Assembly (NCBI GenBank): GCA_937929915.1
Contig: CALFUN010000003.1
Coordinates: forward strand, 115,882-179,881
Source: an uncultured Caulobacterales bacterium
GTDB lineage: Bacteria > Pseudomonadota > Alphaproteobacteria > Caulobacterales > Maricaulaceae
Length of the DNA: 64,000 nucleotides
Direction: 5' to 3'
Below, in pieces: positions 53,633-62,983 of the stretch (positions are counted from its first letter, which is position 1; the number at the start of each line of letters is the position of its first letter). The notes below the pieces were generated by a model, which worked only from the letters and a program-made list of their open reading frames with translations, had not been told where the DNA came from and did not search any database. The position numbers and the translations under genes are program-made.

Positions 53633-56143
53633 TCAATAACGATAGCGCAATGTTGCGCCGTAAGTTGCGGGAGGTTCAAAAAAAGCCGCCCTATTACCTG
53701 GATTGATCGGGACATCAAAGGTCAAGGTTTGTGTACGCTGATCGGTGATATTACGGCCCCAAATTTCCGCCGACCAATGCCCATTTTTTGAGAGAATACC
53801 TGCGCGCAGGTCAAGCTTGGCATGCCCATTTTGCAAACTATCCGTTAGCCGAACATCTGATTCAATTTCAGTGGCTTGAGTGGATGTACGGCGTGTCGAT
53901 TCATACCGTATATCTCCGCTTATAAAGCCTTTCAATCCCGTTTTTGGAATATTGCGCTTATAATCCCATCCTAATGTAAAAACCCATTCTGGCGCATTTG
54001 CTAGGCGCTCACCGCATAGATTAGATATGTTGACTTGGCTGGAAATACCAAGATCGCAATTATCTGGATAACGAGCATCCGTCCATGCCAAAGCTGGAAA
54101 AAGCGTTAGCCCTTCACGGATCAGAAACTCCCCTTCTATTTCTACGCCCGTTGATTTTACAATCGGCACATTAAAGGTTTCAAATTGTATGCCTGTAAAC
54201 TCTAAAACTTGAAAATCTTCAATATCTTGGTGAAACGCTGTTAGGTTTAACTGCCCGCGATTATTGTTAAATTTTGTCTTTAAGCCAATCTCATAAGCCT
54301 CTACCTTTTCCGAGTCAAAGCGCGGATCAGAAAATTGCGGAGCGCTGCCCGAGGCGACTTCAATAGGATTATTCAAAATAGCCGCCGTTGCATCCAGATT
54401 AAACCCACCAGATTTAAATCCTTTTGAATAGTTAAAATAGCTTATAATATTGGGCGTAAAAGAATAATTCGCGCCAAGCGTATAGGTAAACTCTTCATCT
54501 CTAAAAACATCGTCAAATGTGCGTGTCGTTGGAAAAGCCGATGACAAAGCCAGATCCGCCTCTGTCGTAAATGGAAAACATGACAAAGCAGATACGACAC
54601 CCACAAGCCCGGCGGGTATCTCTTGGGCCACGATATTATTTAAGACCACGTTGCAGCCTGGCGATTCTACATTAATTTGCTCAAAACGCCCCTCTTTTGT
54701 CTCGCGATTATAACGCGCGCCCAGACTGAAATTTAACCGATCTGAATATTTGAAAATATTATGTGTATACAGAGAGGTTGACGTCCCTTTTTGCGTGAAA
54801 AAATTATTGGCTCGCGTACCATCTGCGCTTATACCATCTGCAAAAACTTGCAAAGGATTTGGCCCGAATATTTCAAAAATACCCGGAATAGTCAGTAAGA
54901 CAGCCCCCGCATAAGCTTGATAATCGGCCCCTAATTCTAAGGATTGATGACTCTCAATATCTTCTTCCGAATGATATATACCTAAAAGCCAATCCAAGCG
55001 GCCTGATAGGCTAATACCCGCAAAATCAACTTCATGGGTTACAAGATTAATATTATCATTGGATGGAAAATCATCTGAATCTATAGGCGTTCCAAACACA
55101 TCAAGATTCACAAAATCTGCATCTTGAACGATCGAACCGTCATAATTTCGCCATGAGCCAATATAAGTGACTTCGCCAATGTCAAAATTAAGGTTCAGTG
55201 TCGCAGATACACCAACCTGATCGGTCGCATCTGAAACCCCTTCGCCATTTGTTGTATATGTCCTGATAGCCTCGGGGCCAACCGCTGGCGCGCCCCCATT
55301 TTCGGGTAGTCCCGCTAGCGTAAAGAACGGCCCTATATCAGAACTTTGGATATGAACTGGCGCACAACATTGCGAATTATCCTCGGAATAATCGGCAATA
55401 ACTCTCAGTTGGATCTGATCTGTGGGCTCATATAGCAGTTGCGCTCGAATTAATGCCCGATCGCGGACCTGACTCTCCGCGCCCAAAGTGCTTGTAAAAA
55501 ACCCATCTCTATCGCGTATCGCACCAGATATATTAAGACCAAGCTCATTTTTAATTAAAGGGAAATTTACGCCCGCTTGAAGGCTGACTAAATTCTCATT
55601 CCCAACCGTTAAATTTGAGAAGGCTTTAACATCTGTTAAAGACGGTTTATTCGTTTTTATGATAAGCGCGCCCGCCGATGTATTACGGCCAAATAACGTG
55701 CCCTGCGGGCCGCGTAAAATTTCTATTTGCTCAAGATCTATCAACTCCGTTAGTGCAACCCCCGGACGCGATAAATACACACCGTCCACAAAAACCCCGA
55801 CAGCCCCCTCCAAGCCGACATTATTCCCCGAAGTCCCCACCCCTCGAATTCGCAAAGTAGCCCCCCCTGTTTCAGAATTAGAGCCGCTAATCATAAAACT
55901 CGGCGTTAACGCAGGAAGGTTTTTAATATCTGCAAGACCAGCGGCCTCCAAACGCTCACCAGAGAGAACAGATATGGCGATTGGCACATCTTCTAAAGAG
56001 GCCTCCCGTTTAATGGCTGTCACCACAATCGTATCAAGATACCTATCACTATCATCTTGATCTTGAGCCGCAACGTCATAGCTATAAAAGAAACCATATG
56101 AAACAGCCGCAAGATATATTGGCAATCTAAACTTAAATAGCAT
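53633..56143 (-). CDS. TonB-dependent outer-membrane receptor
   Basis: An 836-residue receptor from the ATG at 56143 (MLFKFRLPIYLAAVSYGFFYSYDVAAQ, a signal peptide, with GGGGA upstream); the longer frame from 56209 adds 22 residues. The TonB box is in DTIVVTAIKREASLEDVPIAISVLSG, the plug has LRIRGVGTSGNN, VYLSRPGVAL and GPQGTLFGRNTSAG, and the barrel ends in YGATLRYRY with a terminal aromatic. This is the FecA/pesticin-type plug seen in many sphingomonad and hyphomonad receptors. The substrate is unknown. Confidence 0.94.
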   Translation of the reverse strand: MLFKFRLPIYLAAVSYGFFYSYDVAAQDQDDSDRYLDTIVVTAIKREASLEDVPIAISVLSGERLEAAGLADIKNLPALTPSFMISGSNSETGGATLRIRGVGTSGNNVGLEGAVGVFVDGVYLSRPGVALTELIDLEQIEILRGPQGTLFGRNTSAGALIIKTNKPSLTDVKAFSNLTVGNENLVSLQAGVNFPLIKNELGLNISGAIRDRDGFFTSTLGAESQVRDRALIRAQLLYEPTDQIQLRVIADYSEDNSQCCAPVHIQSSDIGPFFTLAGLPENGGAPAVGPEAIRTYTTNGEGVSDATDQVGVSATLNLNFDIGEVTYIGSWRNYDGSIVQDADFVNLDVFGTPIDSDDFPSNDNINLVTHEVDFAGISLSGRLDWLLGIYHSEEDIESHQSLELGADYQAYAGAVLLTIPGIFEIFGPNPLQVFADGISADGTRANNFFTQKGTSTSLYTHNIFKYSDRLNFSLGARYNRETKEGRFEQINVESPGCNVVLNNIVAQEIPAGLVGVVSALSCFPFTTEADLALSSAFPTTRTFDDVFRDEEFTYTLGANYSFTPNIISYFNYSKGFKSGGFNLDATAAILNNPIEVASGSAPQFSDPRFDSEKVEAYEIGLKTKFNNNRGQLNLTAFHQDIEDFQVLEFTGIQFETFNVPIVKSTGVEIEGEFLIREGLTLFPALAWTDARYPDNCDLGISSQVNISNLCGERLANAPEWVFTLGWDYKRNIPKTGLKGFISGDIRYESTRRTSTQATEIESDVRLTDSLQNGHAKLDLRAGILSKNGHWSAEIWGRNITDQRTQTLTFDVPINPGNRAAFFEPPATYGATLRYRY

Positions 56144-56522
56144 AGCCTTCCCCATAAATGGCCATTCCAATATACGCGTAAAAGCTAGCATATACAAGCC
56201 ATCACGCAATTATAGACAATAACCACTCTAAATCGCCAATTTATCAAGTTATAAGGGAATGATTTATCAGAAAACATGAGTGATCAGCGTGTTTAAAAGA
56301 GGACTTGGGTGCGGCCGAGAAGGATAAGAAAACCCGATAAGTTAATGATTACAATAACTTAAAAAGGTGCGCAAGGCGTTTGTTATACAAAATTAGTCTT
56401 GATTTGTATAACAGCCCAAATGCTAGGCAATTCGGCTTTGACTTGAAACTGGATTATACTGAAAAGGTTCAACACTGCACCCCAAATTGTACGTTACTTT
56501 GTCTTAATATCAAATTATTCGA

Positions 56523-58391
56523 CTATTTATCCCACGGTACAAAACGAGGCTTTTCATCACGACGTCCTTCACCATAGTCTAATAAAGCTTTCATCCACAA
56601 AACACTACTTTCATATTGGTCGTCATCAAATTTTTCTGGGCTATGATGAGAAATCCAACCTGAGTATTGAGTTGTTACACAAGCAGGCGCTGAGCGAATC
56701 CGGTTATTTCGGTCTACTGGACACCATTGTTGCTTAGTGTCATCGGGCACCCACACCACACCACTACTGAAACAAGTAATCGCGCGATATTGAGGCGGAA
56801 TAAGGGCCTTACCCTTTTCATCAAAGATACCCCATAGTCCGTTTTTGGATTTACGGCGGTACTTCCCTTTACAATTTAGAACTCCGCTACGGTCTTCCGG
56901 TACGTCCGTAAACGGCATCTCCTTATATTTTCCATCGACGAAGCTAAGTCGGTAAGCCTCATCATTCTTAATGACCTTATAAGTTGTACTGGTTTCAATG
57001 ATTGGCAAATCATTGCGCTGTTGCGGATCTGCCTCAGAACTCACCGATGAATAAATCGGTTCAATAGAGAAACCCCCTTCTCTACCAACTAATCCCCACT
57101 TCCCTTCCACCCGAACCCATCGATGGGTGCCGAAAAAGCCCTTACTGTTTTCAAAGAATCCGCCAAAGATCTCCCCGTTTTCCAAAACGACCGCGTAATT
57201 ATCGTCTTTGACAAGCGTGGGCGGTTGTGTGCAATTCTGGTTGCTATATGAATATAGCGGCTTATCAAATGTTACCCTCGCCAGCTTGGGGTCTTTTGGG
57301 ACTAATGCATATCCTTGCGTATCATAAAAGATTGTAAAGAATTCACACTCTAGGAATTTCTGACCAACGCGTTGATCAGATAATAACATACCATCTTTTG
57401 TAAGAGTTTTCGATTCACCGGCATCTTTCACAGTATAAAAATCTTGTGGAGGATGGTTGGGGCCGATTATACGATTTGGCCGTTCGATTTCATCGAAGTA
57501 CTTACCTGCCAAAAGCTGTCCGTCGAAAGTAACCAGTCCCATCTTTCTATCAGGATATGAACCCAATCCTACTTGTAGAAACTGAGAGTCCCACTGTGTT
57601 AAATAATCAAAGATGAATGGGATTACTTCTCGGCCATCTTTATCGACGGCACCTGAAACACTTTCACCGTTTATTCTTTTTCGAACTACCGCCCGATTAT
57701 ACTTGAGTTCTTCGACATAGCTATATTCGGGCTCAATCAACCAACTACCATCCACCCTCATAAGACCGTATTCATCGTCCCACGTCCCGCGTTTACCCAA
57801 CGGAACCTGGGCCCAAATCAAACCAAGTTCAGAACCTCCAAATTTTTCAAAATTATAGTTTTGTTCTGTCACCCAACCGCTTGAAATACTGTAGAGTCCC
57901 GCCCCGTTAATAGCGTAGTCTCCAAACCCGATAGAACCGGTTTTAGCATTTTCAATCGAAACCCCGAAAACAATTTCATCGCTAAATATTTTGGCATGGG
58001 AGAATATTGGCTCTACTACATAATTCCCACTTTTATCTATAATTCCATAGGCGCCGGGTTTCCCTGCCACAGCCAAGCCTTTGTCAAAAGTTTCAACACG
58101 TTCAAATTGGGGGGCAATTACAATATTATCAGAAGCATCTATATACCCGTAAGTTCCACCTATTTGCACAGCGGCCAAGCCATTTGAAAACGGTTTTACA
58201 TGACCATATTTAGGTTCAATAACGAAAATTCGCTGTCCGTGATTTTTAAAGGCTTTTGCGTCTATGAAGCCACACAAATTGAAGTCCGTTTGGTAACAGC
58301 TCGGCAATAATTCGGGGGAGTCCTCAGCAATTGCAGTCGCTGAATAAATGAAGTTTAAGACTCCAAAGGAAATCGCCAAAAAATGTTTCAT
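56523..58391 (-). CDS. Exported WG-repeat protein
   Basis: A 622-residue protein with a signal peptide (MKHFLAISFGVLNFIYSATAIAE) and a series of WG (KWG) repeats, each of the form ...F.NGLA.V...G.YGYID..G...I.P.F: for example VKPFSNGLAAVQIGGTYGYIDASDN, VETFDKGLAVAGKPGAYGIIDKSGN and CFSSGVVWV. Between them lie less regular repeats. Function unknown. It borders the mobile region, so it may be accessory. Confidence 0.85.
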   Translation of the reverse strand: MKHFLAISFGVLNFIYSATAIAEDSPELLPSCYQTDFNLCGFIDAKAFKNHGQRIFVIEPKYGHVKPFSNGLAAVQIGGTYGYIDASDNIVIAPQFERVETFDKGLAVAGKPGAYGIIDKSGNYVVEPIFSHAKIFSDEIVFGVSIENAKTGSIGFGDYAINGAGLYSISSGWVTEQNYNFEKFGGSELGLIWAQVPLGKRGTWDDEYGLMRVDGSWLIEPEYSYVEELKYNRAVVRKRINGESVSGAVDKDGREVIPFIFDYLTQWDSQFLQVGLGSYPDRKMGLVTFDGQLLAGKYFDEIERPNRIIGPNHPPQDFYTVKDAGESKTLTKDGMLLSDQRVGQKFLECEFFTIFYDTQGYALVPKDPKLARVTFDKPLYSYSNQNCTQPPTLVKDDNYAVVLENGEIFGGFFENSKGFFGTHRWVRVEGKWGLVGREGGFSIEPIYSSVSSEADPQQRNDLPIIETSTTYKVIKNDEAYRLSFVDGKYKEMPFTDVPEDRSGVLNCKGKYRRKSKNGLWGIFDEKGKALIPPQYRAITCFSSGVVWVPDDTKQQWCPVDRNNRIRSAPACVTTQYSGWISHHSPEKFDDDQYESSVLWMKALLDYGEGRRDEKPRFVPWDK

Positions 58392-58538
58392 AACTGACAG
58401 TCTAGGCCAAAGTCACCGAACCCGCAAATCGAAATCAGAATGGTAGTTTTAAACACCAACTTCGTTGCAGTATTTCAAGTCCGAGCATTCTAAAACCGTA
58501 GCAGAGTTTCAGACCACTTGGTAAGAACAAAATTAATT

Positions 58539-58928
58539 TCAAAAACCACTATTGCGCATATCTAAGTCACCATTGAGCTTCACAAAGTTAGCTACAGCGC
58601 GGCGCTTTACCTTTTCATATGTGGCCCGCTGTTCTGGTGATTTACCCGCGACTTCATCCAAGGCAATCTCGGTTAGATATATGTCTAGCGCTTTGGTGAT
58701 GGTCACCTTGTCGGGCTTCACTGTGCCGATAAGCACGGGCGCGGCGCGCTCTATATCGACCCTCTCGCGGGTCTGGAGCGCCTCTAAGTGTAAGAGCCGT
58801 TGCGCCAGCTCTTCGTAATTATGCGGCTCTGTTAGCTCTTCTACAGGCTTATACGCGAAGCCCATTGCACTTGCGTCCTTACGGGCTTGGCGTAGCGAGT
58901 GTTCTACGCTGGGGCGCTTAAAGGCTGA
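58539..58928 (-). pseudogene. Fragment of a tyrosine recombinase
   Basis: The open frame on the minus strand, including residues upstream of the ATG at 58865, reads like the N-terminal and core-binding part of a phage-type integrase (KRPSVEHSLRQARKDASAMG..., VTITKALDIYLTEIALDEVAGKSPEQRATYEKVKRRAV). It ends at 58539 before any catalytic domain, and its upstream end abuts the transposase fragment near 58921-58930, so both were cut at that junction. Confidence 0.6.
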
Positions 58929-59241
58929 CGGTTCAAATCTTTATAAAGCACTCGGCCCTGAAATGGACGGGGAATACACAAAACACCGCGTTGTAAAACA
59001 TAATCAAGGCCAATACGTTGCCGAGGATAATGTTCACACAAATTCAATCGAAAGCGTCTGGGCGTTGTTTAAGCGTCAAGTAAACGGTACGCATCATTGG
59101 GTTTCCAAAAAGCATTTACAGTCCTATGTAAATGAAATGACATGGCGCTTTAATCGCCGTGATCAAGAGGAGGGTGAACGCGTGAACAACTTACTCAAAT
59201 ATGTTGAAGGTCGCTTGACTTATGCAGAGCTTACAGCGTGA
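58921..59241 (+). pseudogene. 3' part of an IS1595/ISXO2-type transposase
   Basis: The frame from 58921 (KADGSNLYKALGPEMDGEYTKHRVVKHNQGQ) contains the C-terminal part of an ISXO2-like transposase: VHTNSIESVWALFKRQVNGTHHWVSKKHLQSYVNEMTWRFNRR with the conserved N/E catalytic-region residues. The N-terminal half is missing, so the protein is inactive; the break coincides with the end of the integrase fragment. Confidence 0.85.
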
Positions 59242-59399
59242 GTCGCGCCCCGAACAAGCCGCCATTGGCACTAGATATGGAATTTGGCGAAGCGTTAACA
59301 CGCTTTGCTAAAGTTGATCCGAGTGACTTGCCAGAAAAACGACCTCGTAAAAGTACGAAACCCCGCCGAGGCGAGGTTAAGGACGTTGACAATATCTAG
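59238..59399 (+). CDS. Small ORF linked to the transposase remnant
   Basis: A 53-residue frame starting at a GTG that overlaps the transposase stop (GTGA). The sequence (RAPNKPPLALDMEFGEALTRFAKVDPSDLPEKRP...) is acidic then basic and has the shape of small proteins that accompany such transposases, especially the .FGEALTRFAKVDPSDLP segment. The exact family is not certain. Confidence 0.5.
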   Translation: MSRAPNKPPLALDMEFGEALTRFAKVDPSDLPEKRPRKSTKPRRGEVKDVDNI

Positions 59400-59491
59400 G
59401 CTGCTCTGAATTTGTCATCATTCGGTGAACAACCTGCCTAGTGGTCTAGGTCTTAAAGCCTGACTAGCAGGAATGCTTCGCCGCTAGCATA

Positions 59492-59950
59492 TTATTCACT
59501 TGAAAGCAAGCTTTGCATTCCTAACCCGTACAGTATTCCTACCTTAACGGCGGCTAAATCTTCACCACTTGCGCTTGGCAACTCAAACTTTCTTCTGCCT
59601 ACTTTGAAGCCGCTTAGCCGAGACCGGCTAAGATTAAGTATCATATCACATTTAGCCCAACAGGGGTAATTGTCATCTTCATTTGGGTGGTAATTCCTTG
59701 AAAGTTGAACAATAAATGGCTTCGGGTATCTTGGTGATGTCGTGCTTATTGGCACGAAAGCAACTATTTCACCCCTATACTGCAATCGTGGAGACACAAC
59801 CATGACAGGACGAACCTTATTCATTTCAGGTTCCCTAAAGTCACTTAAATTGCAGACAAGTATCTGTCCCGCTCTCGGGTTAAAATTAATAGGCATGAAA
59901 ATACAATCTTTGAGGGGTGTACAGAATCCAGTGATTCTGTTAATCAGCAT
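59492..59950 (-). CDS. MazF/PemK-family toxin
   Basis: A 152-residue frame; the toxin proper probably starts at 59896 (MPINFNPRAGQILVCNLSDFREPEMNKVRPVMVVSP), as the first 18 residues are not typical. The MazF core is seen in GEIVAFVPISTTSP and the C-terminal WAKCDMILNLSRSRLSGF. MazF endoribonucleases cleave mRNA and are normally neutralised by an antitoxin encoded just upstream; no such antitoxin is present within 190 bases. It lies inside the decayed mobile region. Confidence 0.85.
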   Translation of the reverse strand: MLINRITGFCTPLKDCIFMPINFNPRAGQILVCNLSDFREPEMNKVRPVMVVSPRLQYRGEIVAFVPISTTSPRYPKPFIVQLSRNYHPNEDDNYPCWAKCDMILNLSRSRLSGFKVGRRKFELPSASGEDLAAVKVGILYGLGMQSLLSSE

Positions 59951-59977
59951 ATAAGGACACCCCTAACGGGATGTCCT
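59921..59977 (-). promoter_or_regulatory. Two inverted repeats at the 5' end of the MazF-like gene
   Basis: ACAGAATC at 59921-59928 and GATTCTGT at 59933-59940 are exact complements, four bases apart. At 59954-59977, AGGACA and TGTCCT flank CCC-TAAC-GGG; on the minus strand this hairpin contains the AGGGG that would be the ribosome binding site for the ATG at 59950. The toxin may be self-regulated or repressed at translation. Confidence 0.4.
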
Positions 59978-59989
59978 CGGAGTTTTAAT

Positions 59990-60139
59990 TTGTTTATCAA
60001 ATAAGCTTCGGTTTAAGCCAATAAAAGCCCGCACCGAAGCAAGCGTTCAAGTGTAGTAGCTGCATCGTTTTTACTCCTTTCCATCTAGCCGTCAGCGCGG
60101 CTTGGTTATTTGAGGCGGTGTTACAGCACCGCCTTTTTT
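59990..60139 (+). ncRNA. Candidate structured RNA, plus strand
   Basis: In the gap between the MazF-like gene and the next gene, the plus strand has three hairpins: GCTTCGGT at 60005-60012 with ACCGAAGC at 60033-60040 (8 bp); AGCCG/CGGCT at 60087-60102; and a terminator with T run at 60113-60139. No plus-strand ORF precedes the terminator. The promoter was not identified, so the RNA is uncertain; it could be antisense to or linked with the toxin. Confidence 0.4.
60113..60139 (+). terminator. Rho-independent terminator
   Basis: AGGCGGTG pairs with CACCGCCT around a 6-base loop, with a run of T at 60134-60139. The T run is on the plus strand only, so it serves a rightward transcript although no rightward gene ends here. 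Confidence 0.85.
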
Positions 60140-60147
60140 AATTGGAG

Positions 60148-60438
60148 CTATAAAGCACCAAAAAACTCATATCCCTTGGGCAATATTTGATACCTTCCTC
60201 GAGAAATCTTCTCAACATAGCCTTGCCGTCTATATCGCTCAATTTTAACTCGAAGGCTCTCTCTCGCGATACTAATTCCTTGCTCTTCGGCTAAGGTCAA
60301 TATCTCTGAATATCCAAAACCTTTATTGAACTGATATGGCTTTAACTCGCAGGCTGCATTAAATACCGCCTGCCATTTTGGGGCAGCACGGCGCTTTCTC
60401 CGTGGGATAGTGATGGGGGGAATCAAATTCTCTTTCAT
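60148..60438 (-). CDS. Small winged-helix-like protein
   Basis: A 96-residue basic protein; the C-terminal part (YSEILTLAEEQGISIARESLRVKIERYRRQGYVEKISRGRYQILPKGYEF) has the helix-helix-helix-wing pattern of a winged-helix DNA-binding domain. It is on the same strand as the MazF-like gene, 197 bases before it, but the gap holds a plus-strand terminator. It could regulate that gene or be unrelated element cargo. Confidence 0.62.
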   Translation of the reverse strand: MKENLIPPITIPRRKRRAAPKWQAVFNAACELKPYQFNKGFGYSEILTLAEEQGISIARESLRVKIERYRRQGYVEKISRGRYQILPKGYEFFGAL

Positions 60439-60589
60439 ACCTTAATATAACAATATTAAGATGAGGAGTCTCATATTTCTGCTACGCTTTTTGAGTTATC
60501 CACAGAAAATGAAATATTACACCGAAACAAAGGAAGAATATGCGCTCATTTTATGCATTAAGCGTAGCAGATAAGGGAGTTGTTACTTA

Positions 60590-61162
60590 ATGTGGGTTAC
60601 ACAAGTATATAATACCCATAAAAAAGACCTCGAAGCAGAAATCGTTAAGTCCCCGCATCATGGATCAGGTGATTTTGATTTTAAGGCTTTAAAAGCTATG
60701 AGCCCTGTCGTCGGTATCATATCCTCTGGTGATGAGAGCGCGAATAAGGAACATATTCATCCGCGGGCCACACTCTTAGCCGCCCCTGGAAAAGTCATGC
60801 GCCTTGATACCGGTATTATTCTCTCTACAGAACTCGCGGCCTTTTTTACGAAAAGAGATTACTCAAATACGCGCGAGACATTGAATAAATATTTCAAAGC
60901 GAGAAAAACGCAAAACTTTACGGGCGCCGAAGTTGCCAAGTTATTTGCGGGTAAACTTGATTCAGGCGATCCAGAACCAAGCTTCTACGCTTTTGAGAGG
61001 ACGAATTTTGGTATTATTCACGTTCGCACAGACGGGGAGCGCGTACTTGTTTTTACCCACTCTGGGAAAAAAGGGGTGAACGAAGCTTATAGCTTTACTG
61101 TCAAACTTAACGCCAATGGGGACCGCGTTATTAAGTTTAAAGATAAAACCACTCATAGATAA
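60590..61162 (+). pseudogene. Beheaded MBL-fold (ComEC-like) hydrolase
   Basis: A 190-residue frame whose start at 60590 opens in the middle of a domain. The first part (VKSPHHGSGDFDFKALKAMSPVVGIISSGDESANKEHIHPRATLLA) is the C-terminal block of a ComEC-like metallo-beta-lactamase, in which HHGS and the ...HPR motif are conserved. The N-terminal zinc motif (HxHxDH) is absent, and no upstream frame restores it, so the gene is truncated. A C-terminal 80-residue domain of unknown type follows. Confidence 0.6.
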
Positions 61163-61580
61163 AAAAGTTCATCTTTTAGTGCCTGATGTTAGTGCCTGTA
61201 GAAGACCATTACTTTTCTTTCTTTTTAACAAATAAGGAGAGAACATTATGCCCCACTCTTCAGACGTTTTATTGTGCGAATCGGATATATAATGATGGAA
61301 AGAAGTAGCTCAGACATAACGTTATTTTAGAACATGCACCGTGCCATTATTTCTTAGCATTCTGTGCCATTTTTATTTTAACAAAATATTCAAGCTATTG
61401 TTTTTGTTAGATTTTAAGAAGTAGTTCGAGTCCTGCTTGCGGAGCCATTCTAATACCTCTTCTTGATTGAAAAGGCCTACTCATTCAATAGCTTACGCCC
61501 TAGTTACGGCGCCTCCTTTTTAGGATGTACCCCGCACGGTGTAACATTTTGCCCTTCATTTAAGTTACAAGGAGGTCAAA
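61163..61580. other. 418-bp spacer before the recombinase gene
   Basis: No gene. A short direct repeat TTAGTGCCTG occurs near 61179-61200, and a strong AGGAGAG ribosome binding site near 61233-61240 precedes a 14-codon frame (MPHSSDVLLCESDI), perhaps the remnant of a lost gene. No recognisable terminator or attachment repeat. Confidence 0.4.
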
Positions 61581-62915
61581 ATGACGCGTGAAACACGATA
61601 TCTTCAGACAAAAAGAGGCATTTGGTACTATTGCAGGCGTGTCCCCATCGCATTTCGTCAATTTGACAACAGAAATTATTCAAGAACATCTTTAAAAACG
61701 AGATCCATTGTAGTCGCAAGAAGCAGGCGGGATGCTCACGAACGCGCCGATGAAAACTATTGGGCAGCCATGTTGGGACTATGTTCCGAGCCACAAGAAA
61801 ATCCTAGCCCCTTTTTAAACTTGATTACAAGGCGTTACGAAATGGAGAAACTTCAAGCGGTTCACAAGCCAGCAAACGAAGCGAATTCTCGTGACAGTCA
61901 TTTTTTACAATCAGCCTTAGAGGAAATGATTAAACTGGTTCAGCTTTCAAAAAGCTATTCACCCCATCATGAACCTCCACCAGCAAGGATATCAGAAGCC
62001 TTCGAGCTTTATTGTGAAAAAATTGCTTTCCGAGAACTTGTGAACAAATCTGAAAACCAAAAACGCCGCTGGTATTTATCCAGAAAAACATCTCTGAATA
62101 ACTTTATTAGTGTTGTCGGCGATAAATACTTGTCCGCCATATCCCGCGAGGACGCCTTAAAATTTTATGGTTGGTGGGCGAGCCGACTTTCTCCTAAACG
62201 CGGCGCTAAAATTTTCAGTTCCAATGCAGGCAATCGAGACTTGGGAGCTATGCGTAAGTTTTACGCTGAATATCATATTTATTTTGGGTTGGAGGATAAG
62301 CCAAATCCCTTTCGTTCCCTCTCATTTAGAGCGCCTATTGTAAAAGACAAAAGGCCTCCATTTGAAGATGAATGGGTTCGCGAGAAATTTCTTTCATCTG
62401 GATCGCTTAAATTTCTTCCAGAAGAGAGCCGATATATTCTTTATGCATTGATTGAAACAGGATGTCGGCCTAGTGAAATTACCAATCTAAGAAGATCAAA
62501 CATTATCATAAGTACCGAATCCCCTTTTTTAAAAATTCGCCCCGGACCGAGACGCGAGCTTAAATCTCCTTCATCAGTTAGAGATATCCCGTTGATAGGA
62601 ATCGCATTAGAGGTCTTCCTACGATATCCCGATGGCTTTCCTACATATCGAGATAAAAGCGAACGTGCATCTCAGCACCTTTTGAAAGCCCTACGAGCAC
62701 GTCAGCTTATGCCATCGCACCAACACGTAATCTATTCCTTTAGGCACTCATTTGAACGCCGAATGTTAGAAGCCGGATTGGATTATGACTTAAGGTGCCG
62801 ATTTATGGGCCATGCAATTGCACGTCCTGACTATGGCGGTGGCGGCGGGATAAGATTTAGAAGAGATCAACTGCTGAAAATTGCTCATCCATACTCTGAA
62901 GACCTATTTGAATAG
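61581..62915 (+). CDS. Tyrosine site-specific recombinase (integrase)
   Basis: A 444-residue tyrosine recombinase. The N-terminal part (RYLQTKRGIWYYCRRVPIAFRQFDNRNYSRTSLKTRSIVVARSRRDA) matches the DUF6538-type arm domain. The core-binding domain is near residues 130-230 and the catalytic domain carries Arg in ETGCRPSEITNLRRSN, Arg-His in YSFRHSFERRMLEAG, and the nucleophile Tyr in GHAIARPDYGGGG. The first His of the H-x-x-R box is a Tyr here (YSFR). The gene appears intact and probably mobilised this region. AAGGAGG precedes the ATG. Confidence 0.88.
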   Translation: MTRETRYLQTKRGIWYYCRRVPIAFRQFDNRNYSRTSLKTRSIVVARSRRDAHERADENYWAAMLGLCSEPQENPSPFLNLITRRYEMEKLQAVHKPANEANSRDSHFLQSALEEMIKLVQLSKSYSPHHEPPPARISEAFELYCEKIAFRELVNKSENQKRRWYLSRKTSLNNFISVVGDKYLSAISREDALKFYGWWASRLSPKRGAKIFSSNAGNRDLGAMRKFYAEYHIYFGLEDKPNPFRSLSFRAPIVKDKRPPFEDEWVREKFLSSGSLKFLPEESRYILYALIETGCRPSEITNLRRSNIIISTESPFLKIRPGPRRELKSPSSVRDIPLIGIALEVFLRYPDGFPTYRDKSERASQHLLKALRARQLMPSHQHVIYSFRHSFERRMLEAGLDYDLRCRFMGHAIARPDYGGGGGIRFRRDQLLKIAHPYSEDLFE

Positions 62916-62983
62916 ATTGAGTCATCTGCATTGTAAAAGTTAGCCAGTGTCGTTTTGAGCTTATTTTATGGCGTTTATAAAGT

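Noticed and set aside
59990-60139. Type III toxin-antitoxin RNA repeats or 3' end of tmRNA
   Set aside because: No tandem repeats of the type III kind and no CCA/T-loop-like 3' end were found.
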